Below are positions 46,604-57,513 of a stretch of 64,000 nt of DNA, one piece after another. The stretch spans positions 2,170,001 through 2,234,000 of the forward strand of contig CP085829.1 in the NCBI GenBank assembly GCA_020809705.1. Reading direction: 5' to 3'. The position numbers and the translations under genes are program-made. Position 1 is the first letter of the stretch. Every line of letters begins with the position of its first letter. The notes beneath the pieces were generated by a model, which saw nothing but the letters and a program-made list of their open reading frames with translations, was not told where the DNA came from and searched no databases. The DNA is from Calonectria ilicicola (lineage: Eukaryota > Ascomycota > Sordariomycetes > Hypocreales > Nectriaceae).

Positions 46604-49600
46604 ATGGGCCGTGTCGCAGATACTGGGTTTACCTGTCTTCTCCAGGGTGGTGAAAATCCACAGGCAGAGTATGTAATGCACTTGGATGTTCATTTCCAGC
46701 GATTTTTAAGATCTTGATGTTGACTAACGAATTACGCATAGTATCGTCTTCATCCATGGCCTGGGCGGCCATCCGCAGAAGACCTGGTCAACCAAGCAAT
46801 CCGAGCCTGGTATCCCAGTCAAGACTAAAACTCGGGTGCGAAAACGAGATCGTTTCCTACACAGCTTTCGACTATTCAACAAGTCCAGCAAGTCAGAACC
46901 TGCAGATACTACCCGCATTCTTGATCTCGTTTCAGCCTCGAAAGAACAACTGCAATCGGATCAAGACATCTCGACCGGGGATGATATTGACCTTGATATT
47001 GTCGGAAAAGTCTTTTGGCCTCATGATTTATTGGAAAAGGACTTCCCTGATGTTCGAGTCTTGACATACGGGTACCATTCTAAACCCCAAGAATCCTTTC
47101 AGGACAACCTTTCTACTCTAAGCAAGGGACTCCTTACCGAGTTAACTAATGAGCGCAAAGATATAGTAGGCCTATTAAGACTAGATTATTATGGGTGCAT
47201 TTACTAACTGGAAACTTAGCCGCATAGACCGATCATATTTATTGCGCACAGCCTTGGTGGCATCTTGGTAAAGACTGTGAGTTTTCACTATTTACGCAAT
47301 TTCTCTGTCAACTGTACAAATTTATTTAACTCTAACCCAATACATCTCAGGCTCTGGATCGATCCCAACGCTCTACAGGTATAGAAGCGCCATTAAAGTC
47401 TATCCGGGATGCGACAAGAGGCGTCATTTTCTTCGGAACACCGCACTCTGGTTCAGACATGGCATCCTCGGCCGAAATGCTCAGGAGAATTCTTGGTGCA
47501 TTTGGAGTGACTAATAGAAGCCTGCTTGCCACGTTGGATTCTCAACACGACAACGGACAGCTAGAAGACTTGAGGCTAAACTTTGCCAAAATGCTAGGTC
47601 CTATAAAGGAAAAGAAGTTTCAAGCTGTAAACTTCCGTGAGAATCAACCACTATCTAATAGATCTATGGGTCCGACGGCAAATCTGGTGCGTCACCTGCT
47701 ACCAAACTTTGAAAGACATACTTATTGAGAAAGGTTGTTTCACTCGCATCTGCTAGCATGGAGTCAGAATGGGCTTCCAATGAGACACTTAATGGGAACC
47801 ACAAATCCATTTGCAAATTTTCCGGATCCGATGATCAAAAGTATCGGTTCTTCAAAGCTGCATTGTTGCGTTTTCTCGAGCAAATCAATTGGGAAGATGA
47901 ACAAGAAGGTATGAATGATATAAATACATTCAAGTATAACTGCTAACCCGTAATAGAGGAGCTTTCTGAAGAGGCCTGTTCATGGCTTCGAAAGCTACTT
48001 ACTTGTCCATATAAGGAACGAAAAGATATTCCCAATCCACCACGAGCAAAAGGGACTTGCGAGTGGTTTACAAACCATAAACTATTTAAGGATTGGAAAC
48101 ATATTGATAGTGCAAGTCTGCTTTGGGTTTCTGCTGATCCTGGCTGCGGAAAGTCAGTGCTGGCCAGACATCTTGTTGATAATTTGCTGCCAAGAAACAA
48201 GGAGAGAACGACGTGCTACTTCTTCTTTAAAGATGGTTATCCGGACCAGACAACTATAACTGGCGCTTTATGTTGTGTCTTGCACCAAATCTTCCAACAA
48301 CGCCCTGCCTTATTTTCTGCCCAAGTTCTCCAAAAGTTCAAAACAGTCGGGGACAGGCTACTTGACTCGTTCCCGGACCTTTGGGATATGCTCATTTCCA
48401 TTGCGGCACAGCAAAAAGGCAGAGAAGTTGTTTGCGTCTTAGATGCGCTGGACGAGTGTAGCGAATTGGGACGAGATCTACTTATCGGAGCAATTAGTAG
48501 CTTCTACTCCAAGGCAACACGCGAAACCCCAAGACTAAAATTTCTCTTAACAAGCCGACCTTATCTTGATATTAAAACAAAATTCTACTCACTTGAGCGT
48601 CAAACACCAACAATTCACTTGAGCGGAGAAAGTGAAGAGGAGATTGACAAGATATCTCAGGAAATAAAGCTAGTAATCCAAGAAAGGGCAACAGAAATAA
48701 GCAACCGACGTGGCCTCAGTTCAGAAGGACGTAATATATTGATCACAGAACTCTCTCGAAATCCTAATAGGACATACTTGTGGTTACATCTTATCCTTAA
48801 TGAAGTTGACAGAATTCTCCTGACACCAGGAAAAATTCGATCCAAGATCCAGCAAATCCCCAAAACGGTTGATGAAGCATATGATCGAATCTTATCAAAA
48901 AGTAAAGATATTGAACTGGCTAAGCGGCTTCTGCATATTGTTGTAGCAGCGGAAAGGCCACTCACACTGAGGGAAATGAATTTGGCTTTAGCCATCGAGC
49001 CCCTACATAAGTCGTGCGACGATATCGAGCTGGTTTCAGATGACATATTTCGCAACGATGTTAGGGAACTTTGTGGGCTTTTTGTAACGATTCTTGACTC
49101 AAAAGTATACCTGTTGCATCAAACAGCTCGGGAGTTCTTGGTCCCTCCACAAGAACCAGCCCCCTCGAAATCTCCTAGCACATCCGCCACATTGGAATGG
49201 AAGTTTACGCTGCATCCTGGAGAATCGAATGGAATTCTCGCAGAAATATGCCTATGGCGGCTCGCCTTTGATGATTGTTCTCTTGACAGTATACGAAATA
49301 GCGAGACAGATAACGAAAGGGAGAGTGAATGGGAATGGGAGAAGAGAGCGGTGATTGAATACGTCGCTTCATGTACATTTCTGGGCTTCGCAGCGCAGTA
49401 TTGGGCCGAGCATTTCCGAAAGGGGAACATGAAGTACATAAATTCAACAATCGAGATGGCGTCGACTCATTGTGACCCGCAATTGCCCGCTTCTCAAGCA
49501 TCGTTCTGGATACATCGAATGCTTACAGATCGAGATGGCCCGAAAAAGCCTACATCGCTAATGCTTGCGGCATATTTTGGGCTCAACGAGGTGGTGGCGC

Positions 49601-50433
49601 GACTTCCTAAAGAAGCTCTGATGGAGATCAACACGAGGCAAGGCTGGACGGCGCTGGGGGTGGCCGCTGACAGTGGCTACGAGACGATTGTGCAGCAGTT
49701 TCTTGCAGCCGGTGCCAATATAAACCTGCAGGATGAATATGGCTATACAGCATTATATAAGGCAGCTGAAAATGGCCATGAGAAGATTGTGCAGCAGCTT
49801 CTTGCAGCTGGTGCTGATGTAAACCTGCAGGATAAACATGGCCTGGCAGCACTACATATAGCAGCTATAAATGGCCACGAGAAGATTGTGCAGCACCTTG
49901 TTGCAGCCGGTGCTGAGATAAACCTGCAGGATACATATTGCAGGACAGCGCTATTTTTAGCAGCTGGAAATGGCCACGAGAAGATTGTGCAGCACTTTAT
50001 TACAGCCGGCGCCGATGCAAACCTACATGATAATTATGGCTATACAGCACTATATATGGCAGCTGAAAGTGGCGATGAGAAGATGATACAGCACCTTATT
50101 GCAGCCGGTGCCGATGCAAACCTGCAGGATATTGAGGGCCAGGCGGCACTACATATGGCAGCTCAAAGGAATGAAGAGAGGGGTTTACAGTACCTTCTTG
50201 CAGTTGGTGCTGATGTAAACCTGCAAGGGGGTTATGAGAACCAGACAGCGCTACAGTTCGCTGCTGAACGTGGGCACGAGACGATTGTACAGCAGCTTCT
50301 TGCAGCCGGCGCTGATGTGGGCCTGCGGAACCGTCGCAACGAGACAGCGTTGGAATTGGCAGCTCGGTATAGCCGCGACTCTGTTGTGCGACTATTAGGT
50401 GGCACAGATATCGATTTGAAGGAACTTCAATAA
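46604..50433 (+). CDS. NLR (STAND) protein: SesB-like hydrolase, NACHT, ankyrin repeats
   Basis: Six exons join without stops: 46604-46668, 46742-47165, 47220-47276, 47351-47686, 47734-47908 and 47957-50433, giving 1177 residues. Fungal NLRs of this layout act in non-self recognition and programmed cell death. Seen: an alpha/beta-hydrolase domain of SesB/lipase type (about 20-300) with IVFIHGLGGHPQKTW and nucleophile elbow AHSLGG (S174); a NACHT module with Walker A GCGKS (K418), VCVLDALDECSE (D515, D518, E519) and LLTSRP; a winged-helix-like region (RPLTLREMNLALAI, LHQTAREFL); and eight ankyrin repeats from about 912 to the end. Introns are 47-75 nt; the fourth (47687-47733) is the weakest. 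Codon use is much less C-biased than in new1. It appears intact. The exact ligand and partner are unknown. Confidence 0.88.
49633..50420 (+). repeat. Ankyrin-repeat array, eight 99-bp units
   Basis: The 3' end of the NLR has a period of 99 bp (33 codons). The GAG/GAC codon of the HE-K/T-IVQ segment recurs at 49681, 49780, 49879, 49978, 50077, 50176, 50278 and 50377; only the step to 50278 is 102. Units 2-4 share long stretches of identical DNA such as GAGAAGATTGTGCAGCA, which is far more similar than ordinary ankyrin repeats. Units 1, 6 and 8 are more diverged. Confidence 0.92.
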
Positions 50434-51150
50434 AATTGACAATTTTTTGATTGTGCCTTTCAACGACAGCAGTGGAAGAGGTTTGTTCCTGTATAGCTCT
50501 GGAAGCACTAGATAAACGCCGTGGTAGGAATAAACAGTATCCGTACGACAGATCGCAAAGCTTAGGTTATAAGTGTATATAGTTTACATACAGACCCTAC
50601 TTGATGGTGTGGTATCTGTTATCTCACTCTCTTGATACACATGACATGTAGGCAAAACTAAAACATTTGGCGCAAGGGCTTCACACCTGAGACTGTGTGT
50701 ATCCAAGCGCAGGCATCGCATGATAGAAAAAAAGAAGGGAATGTTGTTTCGTCTAATCTCTTAAATTGTGGTAGCTTTGCTTCTTGTGTGCTTGGTGAAG
50801 CAACAAAGAAGCCATGATAAAAAGTTGCATGATCAACTCGAACTCCAAAAGGGCAAGGTGACACTGACGCAATGACAAAAGTGAATAATACAATGAAAAA
50901 TTTGGCAGTCGCTCCAATCTCAACTATCGGTATACTAACTACTACTACACAAATCAGAGAGCGGAAACAATGCACTATTTCCGTCTGCTCTTCTGGTCCC
51001 CTCAACCGAAAATCTCCCTCCTTCAACAATCATCGAGCTTCATAAGTGCACGGGTATAAATGAGCGTTTTGTACTGGTTGACACAGTATAGACCACAATA
51101 AATAAAAAAAAGAATGACGTCCCTGAGTTGGACAAAATCGGAAACCATGA
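50434..51150. other. Convergent 3' spacer, NLR / glycosyltransferase
   Basis: About 717 nt between convergent stop codons. No gene was recognised. Confidence 0.6.
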
Positions 51151-53894
51151 CTAGAAGAATGTGAAGAAGGCGGGGTTCAAGGCCAAGGGGAGGAGGAAGT
51201 GGGTGGCGGCGACGAGGGCTATGGGCACAATGGCGACGGGCTCGGTGATGTGCCAGCCGAACGGAACAAAGGCTCCCTCGGCGAGGATGACCATGGCGAC
51301 GATGAAGAGAAGGGACATGGTCATGGAGAATTTGAACTGGGAGACGGAGTTAGTATGAGAAACAAATATAACGAGCTGAAGAAATCCACAGTAGACTTGC
51401 CTTCTTCAAAACCTTGGGCACCTCGATGAAGAAATTGGAATACTCGGCCTCTTTGGAAGTAGCTCCCCAAGTCATGTCAATCTCAAACATGTGAGCCAGA
51501 ATAGACTGGCTGACATGAAGAGATAGACCACCGATAAAGATGAAGAGCATCAAGGTCCATTTGAAGTTTTCATAGAGCGAGTAAAACAGTCCCTTTTCAC
51601 CAGCACGGAATCTCATCACGGCTAGAGCGATGTTCCCAAGCCCATAGAAGCCAGCAATAACAGAGATCCAGATGTGCCAGGAATCGAGGTAGAATCTGTC
51701 GAGGTACCCGTTGAACCAGCCCACAAGGAAGTAGTTGACAGTTGCCAGGACCCAAGCAGCGCCGATAGCGTAGTAGGTACCGATGTAGGAGATGATGGTG
51801 ATCTTGGAGGCTAAGGGAACTCTCGAGAAGAGGAAGCGCCAGAAGCGACGAGTGAAGGGGCCACGCCAGAGCCAGGTGCGGAGGGGGTTGAAGAGAAGCT
51901 CGTTGCAACCATACGCGTACTTTTCCCATCTCGCAAGCTCATCGTACAAGGTAATGGAAACGCCCTCTTTAAAAGCATCTCCGGCCCAAGCAGACATGCG
52001 AATTATGTAACCACTGCACTGGAGACGGAGAGACATGTCAAAGTCCTCGGATACGTGGCTTTCGGACCAGAACTTGTCATACCCATCCTCATCCAGAAAG
52101 GAAACCTGTTGAAGGGCGGACCAGCGTATAAGGGCATTGTGTCCAACAAATGGGGAAACATCGCCGTTGGCAACAGAGTATCGGATGGCAGAGTAGACAA
52201 GACCGGTCAAGAAGCTGACGCCGTTCTCAAAGTAGGTCCAGGCGACCTGCATAACGGCGGAAGAGAATTGCATGATGCCGACTTCGGGTGATTGCTCCAT
52301 CTCGGAAACAGCGTCGAGAAGGCAGTCGATAGGAACCCGCGTGTCAGAATCGACGAGAAGAATGTAGTCGCCAACACGGATGTTACCATCGGCCCAGGCG
52401 CGGCCGTCTTCCTCGAGAACTTCAACAAGAGCTTGCTCATAGGCCACGGCCTCGTCAGACTGGCTCCAGGTGTCGTGGCGCTTGATTCGCTGCAGCTTCT
52501 CCTCGACCTTGCAAGAGATCATGAGACCGTAGTTCATGTTGGAGGCTTTCTTGAATTTGCCCTTGCGCTCAAAGCCACCAATGGTGTGTCGGGGACGGGC
52601 CGTCCAGCCAATGCTGTTCTCGGCGTAAAACTCAATTCGGGCGTCACGTTCTTGCTCCCCAATAAGTTGGAGTCCATCATCGTTGATGAACATGTTGGAA
52701 GAACCGCCCTGCAGCTCATACGTAGACATGGCTTGCTTGATGGACTTGATTGTGGGAGCAATGACGCTTTCGAGACCCTCCCTGTAGATGGGACATTGAA
52801 TAGTGACATGAGGAAGGGTGGAAGTTTGTAGTCTTCGGGGAAGACGGGCCGAGTAAAACTTGGAGTTGGTCGTCAGCTGAGAGACGGGGCCAAAGATTTG
52901 CATGAGTCCACCGATGATGACCTGGCCGAAGAAGAGAGTGAAGAACATCTGGACCGGGAAGAGAGCGATAAGACCAAGTCGTTTGTAGTTACCGTCGGTA
53001 GCCACCTCAATAGCCAACTGCCTCCATGAAACGCCGAGAGAGGCGAGGGCGAGTATGAGGGTGAGAGAAATCATGACTGCATTTTGAAGATGGACCGGTC
53101 GGGATTCGGAACTTTGACCACCGCTCTCTTCGTCATCATAGTCAAGACCAGCATCGGGGCTCTCATCAAAATCCACAACGTTATCAGAGTTCCACACCAA
53201 CTCCATGAGTTCTGATTCAATGTTCTTGGCACGAGTAACCAGGTTATCAGCCTCGTCATCCCACACCACGAGCAAAGCAGCATCGGAAATGAAAGCAGCG
53301 TATTGGCTCCTGCGGGACCTGGGCAGATCGGTGATGCTTGGGAGAATTTGAATGCGAAGACCGTTCATCAAGGGCACATCGGTTGCGCCTGGAGGGGCCC
53401 ATTGTAAGAATGTCTTGATAATTCTTGAATTTACAGTCATGGCACACTGGAAACATTGGTTAGCTTTTGTGTTTATGTAGAGTATTTGGTTCAAGACTTA
53501 CAGCAACATCGAGAGCAGCGCAAGCAACGGCAAATGGGGACATGCCCAACTGGGGAGGGCAAGCGATGTATTGGCCACGGAGCTTGCGCAAGAGCACTCC
53601 TTCAATCTCACCGGAGTCATCGCCTACCCAGAGCTGTGAACACTGCTGCTGGTAGAGGTTGTTGGCCATGGCCTCGTGCTTGAGGCCCCCAACTGACGTA
53701 TTTTTGAATCCATCGTTGGTCGTTGAAGCGATAATGTCTGCGACACTGGGTGTAACCTTTTCGTTAATTGGGGGAGGAGGAGGAGGCGCCAATGATATTG
53801 ACATGCGCGAATAGCGCTTGCTTGCTCTTCTGTTCTCCTCGGCCTCCAACTCCGCCGTGGAGGGGTTTCTGATGTACGTCCTAAAGCCCCTCAT
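51151..53894 (-). CDS. Membrane family-2 glycosyltransferase
   Basis: Three exons on the minus strand: 53502-53894, 51401-53446 and 51151-51336, giving 874 residues. GT2 enzymes of the cellulose/chitin/hyaluronan-synthase superfamily polymerise sugars from nucleotide-sugar donors at the plasma membrane. Seen: a soluble N-terminus of about 270 residues, with Pro run PPPPPP; two TM segments (VMISLTLILALASLGVSW and a second at LIALFPVQMFFTLFFGQVI); the catalytic domain starting HVTIQCPIYREGLESVI, with DSD (D497, D499) and SEDFDM (E598, D599); then several TM segments to the C-terminus. A typical QxxRW is replaced by ELARWEKYAYG. It does not look like a canonical chitin synthase (QRRRW missing), so the polymer made is unknown. 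Intron 2 is of GC-AG type. Confidence 0.85.
51337..51400 (-). other. GC-AG intron in the glycosyltransferase gene
   Basis: A 64-nt intron whose donor reads AAG|GCAAGT, the exact consensus of GC-AG introns, with branch site ATACTAAC and acceptor TCTCCCAG. Joining here keeps frame and gives LKK|FKFSMTMS leading into two more TM segments; the nearest GT inside the donor (CAAGTC) would break the frame match. Confidence 0.8.
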
Positions 53895-56800
53895 TTTTCA
53901 TATAGGCGTGATTTCTAAAAGGGAAAGAAATATCTGGAAAGGATAGAATTGGGTTGGTTGGTTGTGTGTAGACTGATCAAGTCCAAAGGGCTCGTCTCGT
54001 TGGATCGAGCAATAAGGAGAGTCTCAAGGTGGGTTTGTTTCGAAGGAACGTGGTTAGAAAGGATCGTGGGGGAATGAAAACTAGCACATGTCAATAAGCA
54101 GCTCTTGAGTGAATGGTGTAGGCGAGACGCCTTGAGAAAATAGCGAGAGACACAGGGCATGTTGGCCGTGTAGGCCAGAAGTTGGCGACTTACAAAAGGA
54201 AGGCTGGAGGAAAAATCCTCCGTAGTTGGGACGTTGTGGTCTAGAGAGGGAAAAAGGAAAGAAAAACGACGACAGCAGACAACGAGGGTTTGGAGACGTT
54301 AAGAAGCAAGAGGGCGACAAGACGCCGCCACGGGAACCGGGAAGCGCATACCCAAGACGGACAAGACCACGGAAACCAACGAGAATCAATTGATGGATAG
54401 ACCTGCACCTGGGCCAAGCCAGCAGGCACGGTCATTGCGATGGAGGGGGCGTGGAAGCAACGGGTTCGGCGACGCCTTTGGATTACCAAGCGTTTTGGGC
54501 GGCAGAAGTGTGGCACATTTGGGTGTGGTAGGCTTCCAGGGTCATAGTTGGGACCGACAGACGCCTAGGGGTGGTAGGAATGTTGTTGGTGGGTGGCTTG
54601 GTGGCTTTCGTGATAAGAAAGTTGACGAGATTGTTGAATGGGCGAATGTTGGAACAGGCAGCATGAGACGAATATAGAACCGCATGGCTAGGATCGAGAC
54701 TGAAGCTGAAGGGACGCTTCGAGGTGACAGCAAATGAGAACTTGCGCGGTCTGAATTGAAGTCGAGATGGTATACATGAATTGATAGCGAGACTGAGAGT
54801 TTTGCCTTTCTTAAAATTGGCATGTATTGATGATGATTATGCTGTCCTGCTCCGCCCCTAGATCTATGGCGAGTAAGGTGATATCATTGTTGTGGAGTGG
54901 TGGCAATGGGGAGAAGATGCGTGGAAACATTTGGAAGAGGGCAAGGAAGCGAAGACGGGCGGATCAAGGGAAATAGAGAGCAATGTGTATCTCAAAGATG
55001 AATATACCACTTGAAATAGCAAAGATGCACAAATTGACCTAAATATCGCGATGCGGACTTGCACCTGTGCGAGACGCTCCAGGATGTGAGCAAGGGGACG
55101 AGCCAGCTATCCCAAGAGCTGTGATGGCTCCACAAACAAGCTGACGGTGTTGTGTTTTGGTGTTTTGGTGTGCAGCTGACCAAAGATGGCTGCCGTGTCG
55201 AGTTAGAAAGTGGATGCGTTGCTTTTCCGCTCAAAAGCTGGAGGCGTCTGATGCTGAAGCCGGTGCCTTACTTTTGGCTTTGGACGGAATGAGAATAAGT
55301 CGAAAGTAACAATAAACTTAGATGGAATCCACTTTTGACAGCTGGTGGCGGACAAGCCATGTCATGAGACAGCCCACTGTGGCTAACAGAGTCTCAGGGA
55401 CAGGCCAAATGGCGGTATTTCATTCCACCATCTCCTCTGATTATTTACGCAATAAATTACTGTTCCCTATCCAATTCAGCCATCTACTCTTCATTTATTT
55501 CTTTTTCTTTCCTCCAACGATAACCTCAATCCATCCCCTTGAATTATACTAGGACAGAGCTATAGGCTGGAGGAGGCATGAGCATAAACACCACTTCGTC
55601 CCACAACTTAATAGAGTGACCGAAAAGCCCTCGTCACCCCAGTAACCGTTTACCTTTTATAGAACTTAATCTTTGAGTCATATGAAACTTGTCATTCCGG
55701 ACTCTTTATACACCATGGCCGAATCAAAACACCAAAAGATCATTCTGCCACCTTTCCGAGTAGAGCGGTTTCCCGTACATATGACCATGTAATCGGATCC
55801 TTGATAAGAGAGAAATCGAGGCCTCCGTCTCATCTATTGTATACACACCCTCTTGAAACCATAAAAGCGCACGCCGAGTCATATCATACACATCATGCTA
55901 AATCTCTAAACTCGACTTGGAGCTACATCGTAATGAAAGCGTTTATTGACCCGAGAGCAGAGTCATATTCTATGCTAAAAATTGTCCCCCAGGCACAAAA
56001 GAGCAACGAAGTCAAAAGCGATGGGAATTCGGGTTATGTAGTAGACCACGTAATTCATGATTCGGGTCGGGGGATCACTCCATGACGAAGCATGAATGCT
56101 CTGCAGATTTGGGTTGAGTTCGCACTTCAAAACACTTAGTGTGCACATCAGTTTAAGAAACACGAAATAAACTAAACGTGAGCGTCTGGGTCCTTGAAAA
56201 TATCGGTCCCGTGCCCCTGATGACAATCTACTGATTTGAACAAGATATGATCCGGGTACCTCAACGGTTTGTTAGCCGCAAACCTGGATTGCTAAGCTTG
56301 GTGGCTCATATCCCCAAAGCTAGCCGTACTATTTTGGCTTTCGGTGACGTCCGTGAGACTCTCGGCAACAGGGACATGACTAAAACCTGTCATGGAAGCC
56401 CTGTTTTTTACAATTCTAGTAGTCTAGGAAAGAAATATAGCAGTTGAGAGGGCTCGTTTAGGAGAGCCTGGGCATTCTAATGGGAAAAATTACAACGAGT
56501 TTTTGATGTCTTCTTTGCAAGTAGCAAGTCGGCTGCCGAACCATATGCCGTTTGAATGCTTACAAGTAGCGCCTAATCCTCGATATGAATAAGGTTGTAA
56601 ACGAAGTGGCGCGTCAGTGAATCACAAACATTGGTCCTCTGATGGGATCCCCACGTGTTTCTCAAGTACATATGTAAGACAGCCACAGTCATAACGAACC
56701 ATTAGTCATTGAATTTGCCATTTTCCCTTGTATCTGTTAATTCTATGGGTATGCTCTTGACCTGGCTAGATGCAGCAAGATGGACTTCTCCATTTGGTGT

Positions 56801-57513
56801 AACGACTGACTTAATGCTCGGAGACTCTTACTCATAGGATCCTGGCCAGATTCAAGACTCAAAAATGGACCTTATGTTGGTTATTTAGTGTGATTAATCA
56901 TAATTTTCAGTTAATCTTCTAAATAGTGAACCTGAATAAAGATGCCGTAGAGCCCATCGATACGCTTCCTGACAGAGCTGAATTCTTCAAAGGCTCCGAG
57001 GTGTGATTCACGGCGCTTCGCTGGGGGCGAAACAGGTCATGCAGAGTTTGGTATGTGTGGCCATATGAACACTGAAGTTTCAGATATTGTGGAAAAGAAT
57101 TCCATATCTGAATCAAGCAATACTCCAAGAAAGATTGTTGCTGCCAATATATTATCTTATTGGGCCACGCACCGTGTCATGGCATTGTTTAGCGTGGCAG
57201 CATGCTACCATTGTGCATCATTCGGAAAGTTTCCGTACCGGAGAGTAGCCTTTATTAGTGTGTACAGTGCACGACCATAGTACAAAGTTTCTTCGACTCA
57301 GCGTTAGTATGTGAGAAGGAGACAACCAAACTAGCAAATGACCCTAGCAACAGCAAACTGCATGCAAGAAGCATTGGATTAAAGCTCCTTATTAGATGAA
57401 AAGAAAAATCCGGGTTGCTTGCTTATTGTAAATAGTTATTTGATGCGCAAATTATCCTTGCCATGAAATAGTAGAATTAAAACATATAAAATGCGACAAG
57501 CCATCGTTGCAAT
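53895..57513. other. Long intergenic region, no supportable gene
   Basis: About 3.6 kb upstream of the glycosyltransferase gene and downstream of the GH16 gene. A probable long leader lies next to the glycosyltransferase start. The part from about 55.4 to 57.5 kb is AT-rich. All frames are short and show no domain. Confidence 0.55.

Noticed and set aside
47687..47733. Possible NLR pseudogene because exon 4 reads to a stop after GPTANL
   Set aside because: A 47-nt GT-AG intron removes the stop and joins in frame to VVSLASASM, which continues the expected domain, so the gene is judged intact.
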